Assembly (NCBI GenBank): GCA_016722655.1 | Contig: JADKIR010000005.1 | Location: 434,001 to 498,000, forward strand | DNA: 64,000 nt | Source: Cytophagaceae bacterium | Lineage (GTDB): Bacteria > Bacteroidota > Bacteroidia > Cytophagales > Spirosomataceae | Direction of reading: 5' to 3' | Shown: positions 38,655 to 47,540 of the stretch, piece after piece | How positions within the stretch are numbered: position 1 is the stretch's first letter | Layout of the letters: every line of letters starts with the position of its first letter | The notes under the pieces: model-generated | Told to the model about the DNA's origin: nothing | The model's input: only the letters and a program-made list of their open reading frames with translations | Databases searched by the model: none | Program-made: the position numbers and the translations under genes

Positions 38655-41554
38655 ATGAAGTTAAAGTTCGACAGCACCCAAGAGTATCAAATACAAGCTG
38701 TAAACAGCTTTATTGATTTGTTTGATGGTCAACCATTAAACCAAGGCGATTATACCATAGAAATCAACGCAAAAGCCGAAATAGGTCAGCAGTTAAGCAC
38801 CATTCAAACAGAATTAGGTATTGGTAACCATTTGGCTATTGATGAAGATACTATTCTGAAAAACCTGCACAACATTCAGGAGAGAAACGATTTAGACCCC
38901 ATTTCCGAACAAGAATTTAAAAACTATGGCAATAATTTCTCAGTAGAAATGGAAACAGGCACAGGTAAAACTTACGTTTACCTGCGTACCATTTTTGAGT
39001 TAAGCCAAAAGTATGGTTTCAAAAAGTTTATCATAGTAGTGCCAAGTGTGGCCATCAGAGAAGGCACACTAAAAAACATTGAAATTACAGCAGACCATTT
39101 CAAGGCTCTTTACAACAATATCGAGTTTGAGCATTTTGTGTATGATAGTAAGAAAGCAAATCGCCTTCGGCAATTTGCCACAAGCAACCAGTTGCAGATA
39201 ATGATTATCAATATTGATGCTTTCAATAAGGAAACAAATATCTTCAATCAGGAACGCAACCAATTAAGCGGTTTTAGCCCAAGAGACTTTATCCATTCAG
39301 TTCGCCCCATTGTATTGATAGATGAACCTCAAAGTGTTGACAATACGCCAAAAGCACAGGAAGCCATCAAATCTTTGAACCCATTGTGTATTTTTCGTTT
39401 TTCTGCTACGCACAAAAACTTATACAACCTTATTTACAAACTCGACCCTATCAAGGCGTATGAATTACGTTTGGTAAAACAAATTGTAGTTGCTTCTGTT
39501 ATTGGCACTAATGCTCAAAATGATGCTTACATAAAACTGTTGGAAGTTGATAATAGAAGCGGTATCAAGGCAAAAATAAAAGTACAAGTACAAGACAGGG
39601 GTAGCGTAAAAGAGAAAGATTTTTGGGTAAAGCAAAACGCAGATTTATACACCTTATCCAATGAGAGAGAAGCATACAGAAATGGTTTTGAAGTATTAGA
39701 CATCAGTTGCGAACCGGGTAATGAATTTATAGACTTTACATCAGGTCGTTTATATTTAGGTCAAGAAAGGGGTGGTATTACAGATGATCTGATAGAAGTA
39801 CAAATCAAAAATACCATCAAAAAGCACCTTGACAAAGAATTACAGCTTAAAGGAAAAGGGATAAAAGTATTGAGTTTGTTCTTTGTAGATAAGGTTGCTA
39901 ATTACCGTATTTATGATGCAGAAGGCAAACCTGCCAAAGGCAAGTATGCTGAATTATTTGAACATCATTACAACGAGTTAATCAAGTTGCCACAATACCA
40001 AGAGTTAGCTGTTTTTGCTGTTGACAAGCTACACGATGGGTATTTTTCAGCAGACAAAAAAGGAGTGCTTAAAGACACCAACGGAAGCACTCAGGCAGAT
40101 GATGATACCTACGCTAAAATTATGCGTAACAAAGAGCAATTACTTTCAATGGACGAGCCATTGAAATTCATCTTTTCACACTCTGCACTTCGTGAAGGTT
40201 GGGACAACCCAAATGTGTTTCAGATTTGTGTTTTGAGAGAAGTAGGCAGCACCAAAGAAAGAAGGCAAACATTAGGTAGAGGCTTACGATTACCAGTAAA
40301 CAGCGAAGGAGAAAGAGTAAAAGACGATAGTATAAATAAACTTACTGTAATAGCAAGAGAAAGCTATGCTGATTTTGCAAATGGCTTACAAAAAGAATAT
40401 GAAGAAGATTGTGGCGTTACCTTTGGTAAAGTGCCAAAAATAGCCTTTGCAAAGATTACAGCAACAGTTGGTGAAGAAGAAGTTGCCTTAGGCAGAACAT
40501 CAAGCGAAAATATTTGGGCAGAATTAGTAAGCAAAGGTTTTATTGATAACAACGGTAAAATACAAACTACATTCAATCCTTCTAAAGAAGGATTTTCATT
40601 AGGTTTATCAGAAAAGTTTGCAGAAAAAGAAAGTGATATTATTACGGTACTTCAATCCTATCAGTTAGAAAGACACATCAAAAAAGACGAAGAACCCAAG
40701 CGTTTAAAAATTAATAAACAGATTTTCCTTGACCCTGAATTTGAAAACCTTTGGAATAAAATTAAGCACAGAACAACCTACCAAGTAGATTATTCCACAG
40801 ATGTTTTAATTGCTAACGCAACTAAAACCATCAAGGAAATGGAAAAAATAGAACCAGTAAAAGTTGCTTACCGTGAAGATATTATTGGAGTAGAAAAGAA
40901 AGGTATTACAACAACCAATACAAAAGCAAACGAAATAAAATTAGAATACTCAGGCAATCTACCAGATATTTTAGCTTATCTGCAAAAGGAAACAGAATTA
41001 ACACGTTCCACATTGGTTAAAATTCTTTCTGAAAGCAATCGTATTGCAGAATTTGCCATCAATCCTCAAAGTTTATGGATGCAATAGCAGCCATTATTAA
41101 CCGAGAATTGCACAGGCTTATGATTGATGGTATAAAGTATGAAAAATTGACAACAGGGCAAACAGAATGGAGTATGCAGCTATTCAGAGAAGAAGAATTA
41201 AAAGACTACTTTGAACAATGTTTGGCAGTTAAAAATTCGGTATTTGACAGAGTAATTTATGATAGTGAAATAGAAAGAAAGTTTGCAGAAGATTTAGACA
41301 AAAGAGAAGATATAAAGCTATTTGTAAAACTACCATCATTCTTTAAAGTAGAAACCCCAATAGGCACATACAATCCCGATTGGGCAATAGTAAAGCACAA
41401 TGATGATACAATCTATTTAGTGAGAGAAACCAAGAGCACCAAAAACTTTGAGAAGCTCCGCAATTCCGAAGCAGATAAAATCAAATGTGGCAGAAAGCAT
41501 TTTGAAGCCATCGGAGCAAACTTTGATGTAGTAACAAGTTCAATAGAAGTATAA
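38655..41554 (+). pseudogene. Type III-like restriction subunit (Res), split by a frameshift near 41083
   Basis: From ATG 38655 (an ATG at 38622 overlaps the KilA-N gene) the first 810 residues hold an SF2 helicase: METGTGKT (about 99-106), VLIDEPQSVDN, RFSATH and LGRGLRLPV. The frame ends at 41087 with NPQSLWMQ. The next frame, from 41075 to 41554, continues as MDAIAAIINREL and carries the PD-(D/E)XK nuclease (DSEIERKFAEDL, NPDWAIV, VRETKS). Adding one T near 41070-41083 (AGTTTTATG) joins them into one Res of about 965 residues. As written, the nuclease is separated from the helicase and the protein would translocate but not cut, unless the two halves associate. Confidence 0.8.
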
Positions 41555-41736
41555 TGAAAAGAGCATCAAGATATACACCCATACAGCGTATTGAACGAAA
41601 CCTTCGGTATTCGTTCTCCTGTATGATATGCTTGATGTTTTCACCCAACCACACAAAGATTTACCCTTGGTGGCAAATTATCGGTCTATTGGGTTTTATT
41701 TGTTTTATGGGGTATATGGTATCAATTTCAAGTTAA
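41554..41736 (+). CDS. Possible small membrane protein, 60 aa
   Basis: The start overlaps the Res stop codon (TAATG), suggesting coupling. The C-terminal half, WWQIIGLLGFICFMGYMV, is a plausible membrane segment. A 20-codon frame (41744-41806) follows and touches the next gene. No homologue is recognised; it may be a chance ORF. Confidence 0.3.
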   Translation: MKRASRYTPIQRIERNLRYSFSCMICLMFSPNHTKIYPWWQIIGLLGFICFMGYMVSISS

Positions 41737-41802
41737 TCTGTAGATGAAAAAACCTAATATTTACAGAGAACGTTTGCTTCATCGTAAACGAGAAAAAAGA
41801 GA

Positions 41803-43095
41803 TTGAAACGCCTGAGAAAACCACGGACATATTTTGGTTTGGGCTCAGTTTTTAATAAAGAGCAAAATTTCAGAGTCTCTGTAGATAAAAAAATTGTAAC
41901 AGCTTTTAAATCTCCGTTATATAGTTATCTTGTTGATAATAATTTCATTACAGGGAGTGAAAAAAGCAAATTGTCAATACCAATACCTAAAGAATTTAGC
42001 CTGAGTGATAATTATGACAAGACTATTGAAACAGTAAAGGATATTATATACTCGCTTTGGAAAAATGTTGGTAAAGAAATTGAAATTGATTTCACAAATT
42101 GTCAAGTAGTTGACCAGTCTGCATTGTTCTTGCTACAAATTTTACGCCTTGAATTAAGCAATGACTTATTGGGCTTGGATAAGCGGTTATCTGTACTTTC
42201 ATCAAAAGCTAAATTTAAAATTACAAAATCTAAACTACAGTCAGTTAATCTTGATTTGTTTCTTTGTGGATACATAACGCAAGTTTCAGTTAAGAAAGGC
42301 CTGCAACCAATAGATACTTTAGGCTACATAAAAGGTTCTAAATCACAAAAGCATTATTTAGAAAACAGAAAAGGAATTATAGGCACAAATATTGTCAGCT
42401 ATATTGATAAATGTTTGATGTATAATGGTTACAGTTTAACTCCAGATGGCAAGGGCACATTAGGAAGTATGATTGGTGAGATTTTAAACAATGCCGAAGA
42501 CCATAGTCCTATGAATACTTATTACGTAACTGCAAATTATTACATTGATAATAGTGAGTCAGACGAGAATGTAGGCATTCTAAATTTATGCTTTATGAAT
42601 TTTGGCTTTTCAATTTATGAAGGTTTGGAGCAGACTAAAATAAACAACAAAGACGTTTATTCATTTCTTAATGACAATTATAATAATTTGGGGAAAATAC
42701 CTTTTTCAAAAGAAAATTTATTTACCCTTTATGCATTACAAGATGGGGTTAGTCGTTTAAAATTTCAAGATGAAAGAAGGTACAGGCACTATGACATTCA
42801 TAAATTGTTTTATTCAATAGGTGATTATGAAAATACTGAACGTGCTCTATCACCTCAACTTTCAATCCTAAGTGGTTCAACTCAGCTTTTATGCAATAAT
42901 AGATACAGGCCTTTTCAATCAGAAGATGGTAGTTTTTTACTATCTTTGAACTCTGAAAATGATCTTACAAAACCGCCAGATAGCAAGCACGTTTTGCCTT
43001 TGAAATACAAATTCCCTGGCACAATTCTTTCCGTCAAATTTTGTTTAAACGAAGCTCATATTCAAAAAAAGTTAGAAAGTAATGGAAATAATTAA
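41803..43095 (+). CDS. GHKL-type ATPase with STAS-like N-terminal region
   Basis: This 430-residue protein starts at a TTG (41803-41805); no suitable ATG is near. Residues about 85-135 (KEIEIDFTNCQVVDQSALFLLQILRLE) resemble a STAS-like fold. Residues 218-290 carry a GHKL N-box, Glu226-x-x-Asn229/Asn230-x-x-x-His234 (GEILNNAEDH), followed by a G-box-like FMNFGFSIYEG. This combination suggests an ATP-binding switch or kinase-like protein. It overlaps the following STAS-like gene by 14 bases, and a membrane protein gene follows, so the three probably work as one unit (inference). No function is known to me. Confidence 0.6.
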   Translation: MKRLRKPRTYFGLGSVFNKEQNFRVSVDKKIVTAFKSPLYSYLVDNNFITGSEKSKLSIPIPKEFSLSDNYDKTIETVKDIIYSLWKNVGKEIEIDFTNCQVVDQSALFLLQILRLELSNDLLGLDKRLSVLSSKAKFKITKSKLQSVNLDLFLCGYITQVSVKKGLQPIDTLGYIKGSKSQKHYLENRKGIIGTNIVSYIDKCLMYNGYSLTPDGKGTLGSMIGEILNNAEDHSPMNTYYVTANYYIDNSESDENVGILNLCFMNFGFSIYEGLEQTKINNKDVYSFLNDNYNNLGKIPFSKENLFTLYALQDGVSRLKFQDERRYRHYDIHKLFYSIGDYENTERALSPQLSILSGSTQLLCNNRYRPFQSEDGSFLLSLNSENDLTKPPDSKHVLPLKYKFPGTILSVKFCLNEAHIQKKLESNGNN

Positions 43096-43459
43096 AATAG
43101 ATTTAAGCAACTACAAAAGTGGTAAATCAACCATTTTTACAGGACGTCCTCAAGGGGAAGCTGTTCGTGAAAAGTTAAAACTTGATAGTGTTGATTCAAA
43201 TAAAGATTCAATAGTTGTATTTTCTTTACCTGATGATACAACTTCATTCAATCCTTCTTTTTATTTAGGGCTTCTTTTTAAAAGTTATCAAACATTAGGG
43301 GTTGATAGTTTTGATTCAAAATACAGTTTTGAGTTTGTAACAAAAGATGATGCAACCAAGAAAGTTTTGATAAGTAATTTGGAAGATGGTAAGCGTTATG
43401 CTGTAAACTCATTAAATCCAGTGTCAAGTTTTAAATCATTGTTTTCTAAAAAGAAATAA
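43082..43459 (+). CDS. STAS-like protein (DUF4325 type)
   Basis: This 125-residue protein resembles DUF4325: KSTIFTGRPQGEAVREKL at residues 14-31, then an acidic strand-helix region (DSIVVFSLPDD) and FNPSFYLGLLFKS. DUF4325 proteins are STAS-like and commonly occur beside GHKL-type ATP-binding proteins, comparable in layout to anti-anti-sigma/anti-sigma pairs. It overlaps the ATPase gene upstream and is followed after 2 bases by a membrane-protein gene. Confidence 0.65.
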   Translation: MEIIKIDLSNYKSGKSTIFTGRPQGEAVREKLKLDSVDSNKDSIVVFSLPDDTTSFNPSFYLGLLFKSYQTLGVDSFDSKYSFEFVTKDDATKKVLISNLEDGKRYAVNSLNPVSSFKSLFSKKK

Positions 43460-43461
43460 AG

Positions 43462-43992
43462 ATGGAGACCTGTTGTATTCAAGAAGTTAATTCTATCAAT
43501 TGGAAAGAATATATTCCATTAATTAGCCCTGTAGTTGTCGTCCTGTTATTTGGTATTGAGCGTATATTAAGTTATTTTATTCGTAAGCGTGAAATTGAAA
43601 GAACTTGGTACTATAAAGTATTGCTTGACCCATCATTGGAAAAAATAGATACATTCTTTTTGTATACAGTTGATTTGTATATATCATCTTGCAAGTTATT
43701 AGCTGCTTCGCAGGAAATTCCTCATAACTCTTATATTTCTATGAAGAGTTCAGAAATTGGCAACTTTCAAAAAATAAAAAGAACTTTTGATAGCGACATT
43801 GTAACACCTATTATCCATCGTTATCCTGATACAGGTAATAAACTCCAAAATTCTCTTTTAGATTTAGAAGATTTATTTTCAAGTAGTCTGGACGAAAAAA
43901 AATTTACTCAAACCGACATTGAAGATTTTCAAGTAAAAGTTTCCTCAGCTAAAGCACTTTGGTTAAATACCTTATACGAACCAATACAATAA
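43462..43992 (+). CDS. Membrane-anchored protein of the ATPase/STAS trio
   Basis: This 176-residue protein has one clear transmembrane segment at about residues 17-38 (PLISPVVVVLLFGIERILSYF), followed by a basic stretch and a helical cytoplasmic domain. No enzymatic motif is visible. Its position, 2 bases after the STAS-like gene, suggests it is the membrane output or anchor of the module. A membrane effector that acts when the ATPase/STAS switch fires is an attractive but untested idea. Confidence 0.55.
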   Translation: METCCIQEVNSINWKEYIPLISPVVVVLLFGIERILSYFIRKREIERTWYYKVLLDPSLEKIDTFFLYTVDLYISSCKLLAASQEIPHNSYISMKSSEIGNFQKIKRTFDSDIVTPIIHRYPDTGNKLQNSLLDLEDLFSSSLDEKKFTQTDIEDFQVKVSSAKALWLNTLYEPIQ

Positions 43993-45014
43993 AGCGGTGT
44001 GGCAGAGCCACGAGTTTAATAACGGGCAGTTCCGCAGGGATTTTCCCCCAGCCTAAAAAAATCCCCGCCCTTCACTTAAAATGAAGCGTTCAGGGCTTGC
44101 ACGGTCTTTTTTTAGGCTTCCGCACAGCCAACCCTTCTGTTGTTTTTTCTGTCACACTTTTGCAACCCAACGCACATAAGGCACAAAGCCATCCTCGTGC
44201 CTGCGGTGGCTTAGAGCCTTGCCAACCCTCAAAGCAAAAAGACGTAGGTACTCCAACCACCACCACCGTACCCACTTGTGCCAGAAAAAACAACCCAAAG
44301 CTACATTAACATAATGTGGCATTATGGTACATACCACAGGGCTTCGCTACGCTACGGGACAAGCCTAAGTCCCATAATAACATTATGTTAAGTAGCCGCA
44401 CAAAGCCATTCCGCAACCCTGCTTCACTGCCCGAAAACCACAATTCCCCACCACCCTTTTAGCGGTGCAGGGGATAAGTAAAGCATAAGTTTATCTATTG
44501 CCAATGTGCTTGCGGTAGGTTCATTCATTACAGCTCCATTTCGTTACAGCGTTTCGCTATCGCTTCACGATCTTCCACTACATTACGCTTCCATTCATTT
44601 CACCCACCTCAGCACCCCCACAGCAAGAGTGGCTCATTCGCCACACTACACAATCCCCATGCAATATTCCATTCCGCAACTCCGGCTACTTGCCATTACA
44701 CAAATGCAACTTTGCAAGGTTTGCAATTTTCGCAAAGTTCAGCCCACGCAATAAGTAGCCGAATGTTGCTCCATTCCATACCCAACGCTATGGGTCCGTT
44801 TCGTTCAATCGCCACACTTGCTTTTTCCTACCGCACTTCAATTTTGGTATGCTTTATTTTTCCTGCGACTTGTTAGCCCCAATCCAACGCACTGAATACA
44901 TCTTGATTATCACTATAAGAATAAGAAAATACTACAACCATTTTGAATACAATTATTGATTAGAATTTGAAATACTGAATACATTTTGAAATAACGAAAC
45001 GAAAAGCAAGTATT
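43993..45014. other. Non-coding, strongly structured region
   Basis: About 1 kb, markedly C-rich, without a convincing gene. AGCCTAAAAAAA (44050) and TTTTTTTAGGCT (44107) form a 12-bp perfect stem around an inner hairpin CTTCA/TGAAG. TTAACATAATG (44306) and CATTATGTTAA (44381) form another stem, flanked by CTAC/GTAG, with the nested CATAATG/CATTATG pair at 44310-44326. Candidates are oriT, an element origin or a structured RNA. Short ORFs here overlap each other on both strands and are rejected. Confidence 0.5.
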
Positions 45015-45437
45015 ATGCACAGTCCAAAAATTCACACATTCAACCCAAAAAATCAAACAAGCGATTTTGATGTATTCATTTTATGCAAAGGATTAAACAG
45101 TGGCAAACCACTTGAAAAACCTTGCCCAAATTGCTTTGTAATTTCCTGCAAAAATTCCGATGAAATGGATTTTTACAAAACCCTTTCTTTCGGATTATGG
45201 AAGGCAAAGCACTTTCATCAGTTCCTTGTTGGTTCTGTTATTCCTTTTATCCGTATTGATGATTTTAAAAGCACCATCAAAACCCAAGCGGAAGAAGTCA
45301 GTAAAAATAAATTGGCTTTTGCTACCGATGTGCAAAAAGTGAAGCTGATTGAACGCAAAGAAAAACAGATGTACGAAACATTAGCATTATTAGCCGATGT
45401 AAAAAGAGCAATGATGCACCGGTACTTCAAACGGTAG
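45015..45437 (+). CDS. Element-associated protein, DUF6943-like
   Basis: This 140-residue soluble protein has DFDVFILCKGLNSGKPLEKPCPNCFVISCKN near the start and LVGSVIPFIRIDDF in the middle. These match the general pattern of DUF6943 proteins common in Bacteroidota mobile elements. CPNC could bind metal. No function is known. Confidence 0.55.
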   Translation: MHSPKIHTFNPKNQTSDFDVFILCKGLNSGKPLEKPCPNCFVISCKNSDEMDFYKTLSFGLWKAKHFHQFLVGSVIPFIRIDDFKSTIKTQAEEVSKNKLAFATDVQKVKLIERKEKQMYETLALLADVKRAMMHRYFKR

Positions 45438-46030
45438 CCGTAATGGCTGCCATAAACTGGGGAAATGCTTTTGCACCATAAAAAATTTATATGCAAAGAT
45501 AGCAAGGGGGGCAGACGCACAAAGCCAACATTAAAAAACCCAAAAGACTACGGCATAAACACAGACCCACCGCACAAGGCTTTCATTTATTCCGTTTCCT
45601 TTTGGTTTTTTATCGCCCTTGCAGAGAGAAGCATATAAATTATTTCATTATGCAAAATCATCCACGTATTTCAGCAGGCAGCCAGTTAGGCAGGTTGCCA
45701 TTTCTCTCAGCAGGTCATCCATCAGCACTTGCAGCTTTCACCTTTTGCCTATCAGCGTTATATCCGCAGGTCATCGTTAGCCCATCAGCCAGTTTTTGGC
45801 ATCAAGGTTTATCGGCTTCCATGTGGTTGTTTCGTTTGGTGCTATCCATCAGGTGTTCGTGAGCTTTCAGCATTGCCCTTTTAGGGCTTTGCTGCTCTCA
45901 TTTCGACCATAAACCCACCATAAGGATAGGGTAAAGGCAATATGATTGCCATCATAGTGAAAATTGATGCAAAAAGAAAAACCCCACCGATTTGGTGAGG
46001 CTTCCTTTTTTCGATAACCCTGTAAAGTTA
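45438..46030. other. Intergenic region, possible small ORF
   Basis: This is about 590 bases. A frame at 45650-45862 (MQNHPRISAGSQLG and on) is open, but its Ser/Ala/Leu-rich product comes from a stretch of repeated CATCAGC/GCAGGTCATC words, so I do not call it a gene. The right end holds a terminator for the minus-strand gene that follows. Confidence 0.4.
45982..46012 (-). terminator. Hairpin terminator, probably bidirectional
   Basis: CCCCACC and GGTGAGG pair around GATTT with one mismatch, with A-rich sequence on the left and T-rich on the right. On the minus strand it follows the gene that ends at 46031. Confidence 0.6.
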
Positions 46031-46836
46031 TTAGAAAATGTCTTGTACTTTCAATGCATTACCTGAATTGAACAAGTAATAATTTACACCAACTTGTTGA
46101 TAGAACTCAATACCAATGCAATTCAAAACACTCACATCAGCAGTCAACACAGGAGAACCTGGAAGTGTACTTGTGATGGTGGTTGGCAATGCTACTGGAG
46201 CACCTAAATCAATGTAATTTGAATAAGCAACATTTGAAAGCTCATTTAATGAAGGATCAATAGGCTCATAAATTCCAGAAGTATCATTGTACTCAAAATC
46301 AGAAATAACTGAAATTGCACTAATCAATTTGAAATGTGTTGCACCAGCAGGAGCATTTACAAAATTAACTGGATTGAAAGCAGGTACAGTTAAAGTTGCA
46401 CTATCACGAGCAGGAGTATTTGTAAGAGTGAAAGGAGAAAAGAAAATACTATCAAAACTCACATTCTTATCAAAATTCAACCCTTTTAAATACTGTGATT
46501 GAGTTGAAATCAAAATGGCTCTGTAACCCCTTGCTTCGGTTAAATCCTCCAAGTTGATTTTTTTCATGATAGCCGTTAAACGGCCTGTAAGCTGCGGGTC
46601 ACTCATTTGTTTCATCAATTGAGCCAATCCAACACGAACTGATTTTCCAGCTGCTGCACAGCCTCCAAACTCCTTCATGTTTTCCCTTTTTCTTTCAAAC
46701 TCAGGTGCAGTTTTTACTTGTTCACCATTTCGTCCCCAACTAAGCCAGCGAAGTGGCCTTGTAAACCTTTGATTTTAAAGTGGCGAATATCGCCTAAAGT
46801 ACCTTTGTACTTTAATGGTCCTGATTGACGTGCCAT
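46031..46836 (-). pseudogene. Element-associated protein of unknown function, frameshifted
   Basis: The gene should start at ATG 46836 with MARQSGPLKYKGTLGDIRHF and run to the stop at 46031. After GHFAGLVG the frame ends early at 46714. A one-base loss in a run of four G (about 46738) explains this: with five G the frame reads GGRNGEQVKTAPEFERKRENMKEFGGCAAAGKSVR and continues. The repaired product has about 268 residues. The family recurs in Bacteroidota elements and phage-like regions; its role is unknown. As written, translation could restart at the internal ATG (46678). Confidence 0.65.
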
Positions 46837-46926
46837 AATGTTATTTTTTAATTTTTTACTAAATAAATTTAGTGTAAATTTACGCCATAACTTACTGACT
46901 ATCAACTATTAATGTAGTGCAAAACA

Positions 46927-47337
46927 ATGTATTTAAACGTAAAAGAACAGGCAATTATTAAAACACACCTAAAAGTTGCCAAAGTGGTAGATGGTGATGG
47001 AATAATTGTAACCAATTTATTCAACAAGCAAGAAGAGGAAATAAGGCTTTTGGGGATTGATGCACCGGAATTAAGAATGTGCAATAAATTGAAACAGGAT
47101 GAAAGAGAAACCCATATTGCAGGGCAGTTATTAATGGAGCTTGGAAGAAAGGCTCAAAAATTTATGATTAGTGTTGTACCACCCGAAACAAATATCACAT
47201 TAGTCCAGGAGGAGCAGAGCCAAATTGATGCTTATGGCAGAACATTGGCTTATGTATATTTGCCTGATGGCAGATGCTTAAATGAAATAATGATTGCAGA
47301 AGGCTTTGAAGCCCTACAATCGCTTTTTTTGCTCTGA
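46927..47337 (+). CDS. Thermonuclease-family (SNase) nuclease
   Basis: This 136-residue staphylococcal-nuclease-type OB-fold enzyme has the catalytic set Asp22 (VVDGDGI), Arg40/Asp45/Glu48 (RLLGIDAPE) and Arg105 (AYGRTLAYV). There is no signal peptide, so it acts in the cytoplasm if active. It would cut DNA or RNA with Ca2+. It is the last gene before the right end of the element and is divergent from the frameshifted gene at 46.8 kb. Such genes recur in Bacteroidota integrative elements. Confidence 0.85.
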   Translation: MYLNVKEQAIIKTHLKVAKVVDGDGIIVTNLFNKQEEEIRLLGIDAPELRMCNKLKQDERETHIAGQLLMELGRKAQKFMISVVPPETNITLVQEEQSQIDAYGRTLAYVYLPDGRCLNEIMIAEGFEALQSLFLL

Positions 47338-47540
47338 ACTACCAAAGTATCAAGAATTGAGCAACACCGCTAAAATCAAGCAAAAAGGGCTATTTTCGAT
47401 AGTCCAAAACTGGTAAAAAATTAAGTTCTGAAATGTTGTACCTATGTTGTACCTAATTTGGTATAACATTTACAAAGTATTGTATTTCAATACATTATAA
47501 AGCTACTTGTGACAAGGTGCTGTTGGGCGATCGTTATTTT

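Larger units (their letters stand above)
26533..47525 (+). mobile_element. 21-kb integrative element with tyrosine recombinase
   Basis: The element is bounded by the direct repeat TGCTGTTG (26533-26540 and 47518-47525). Genes run from a tyrosine recombinase next to the left end, through an excisionase-like HTH, a Toprim/AAA replication protein and a defence operon, to a thermonuclease gene at the right end. Repeats of TGTTGTACC occur near both ends (26666, 47434, 47445), as do inverted copies of GTTATACC (26655) and GGTATAAC (47460); these may be integrase arm sites. No relaxase or conjugation gene is seen, so it would be a non-conjugative or mobilisable island. The exact ends are an inference. 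Confidence 0.6.

Noticed and set aside
44097..44337. Three overlapping ORFs on both strands
   Set aside because: They overlap each other in the structured C-rich region, have no start context or family pattern, and follow from base composition.
44050..44395. Retron msr-msd locus
   Set aside because: Long stems are present, but there is no reverse transcriptase gene in the window.
45650..45862. Open frame MQNHPRISAGSQLG and on
   Set aside because: The product mirrors repeated CATCAGC and GCAGGTCATC words; no homologue or coding signal was recognised.
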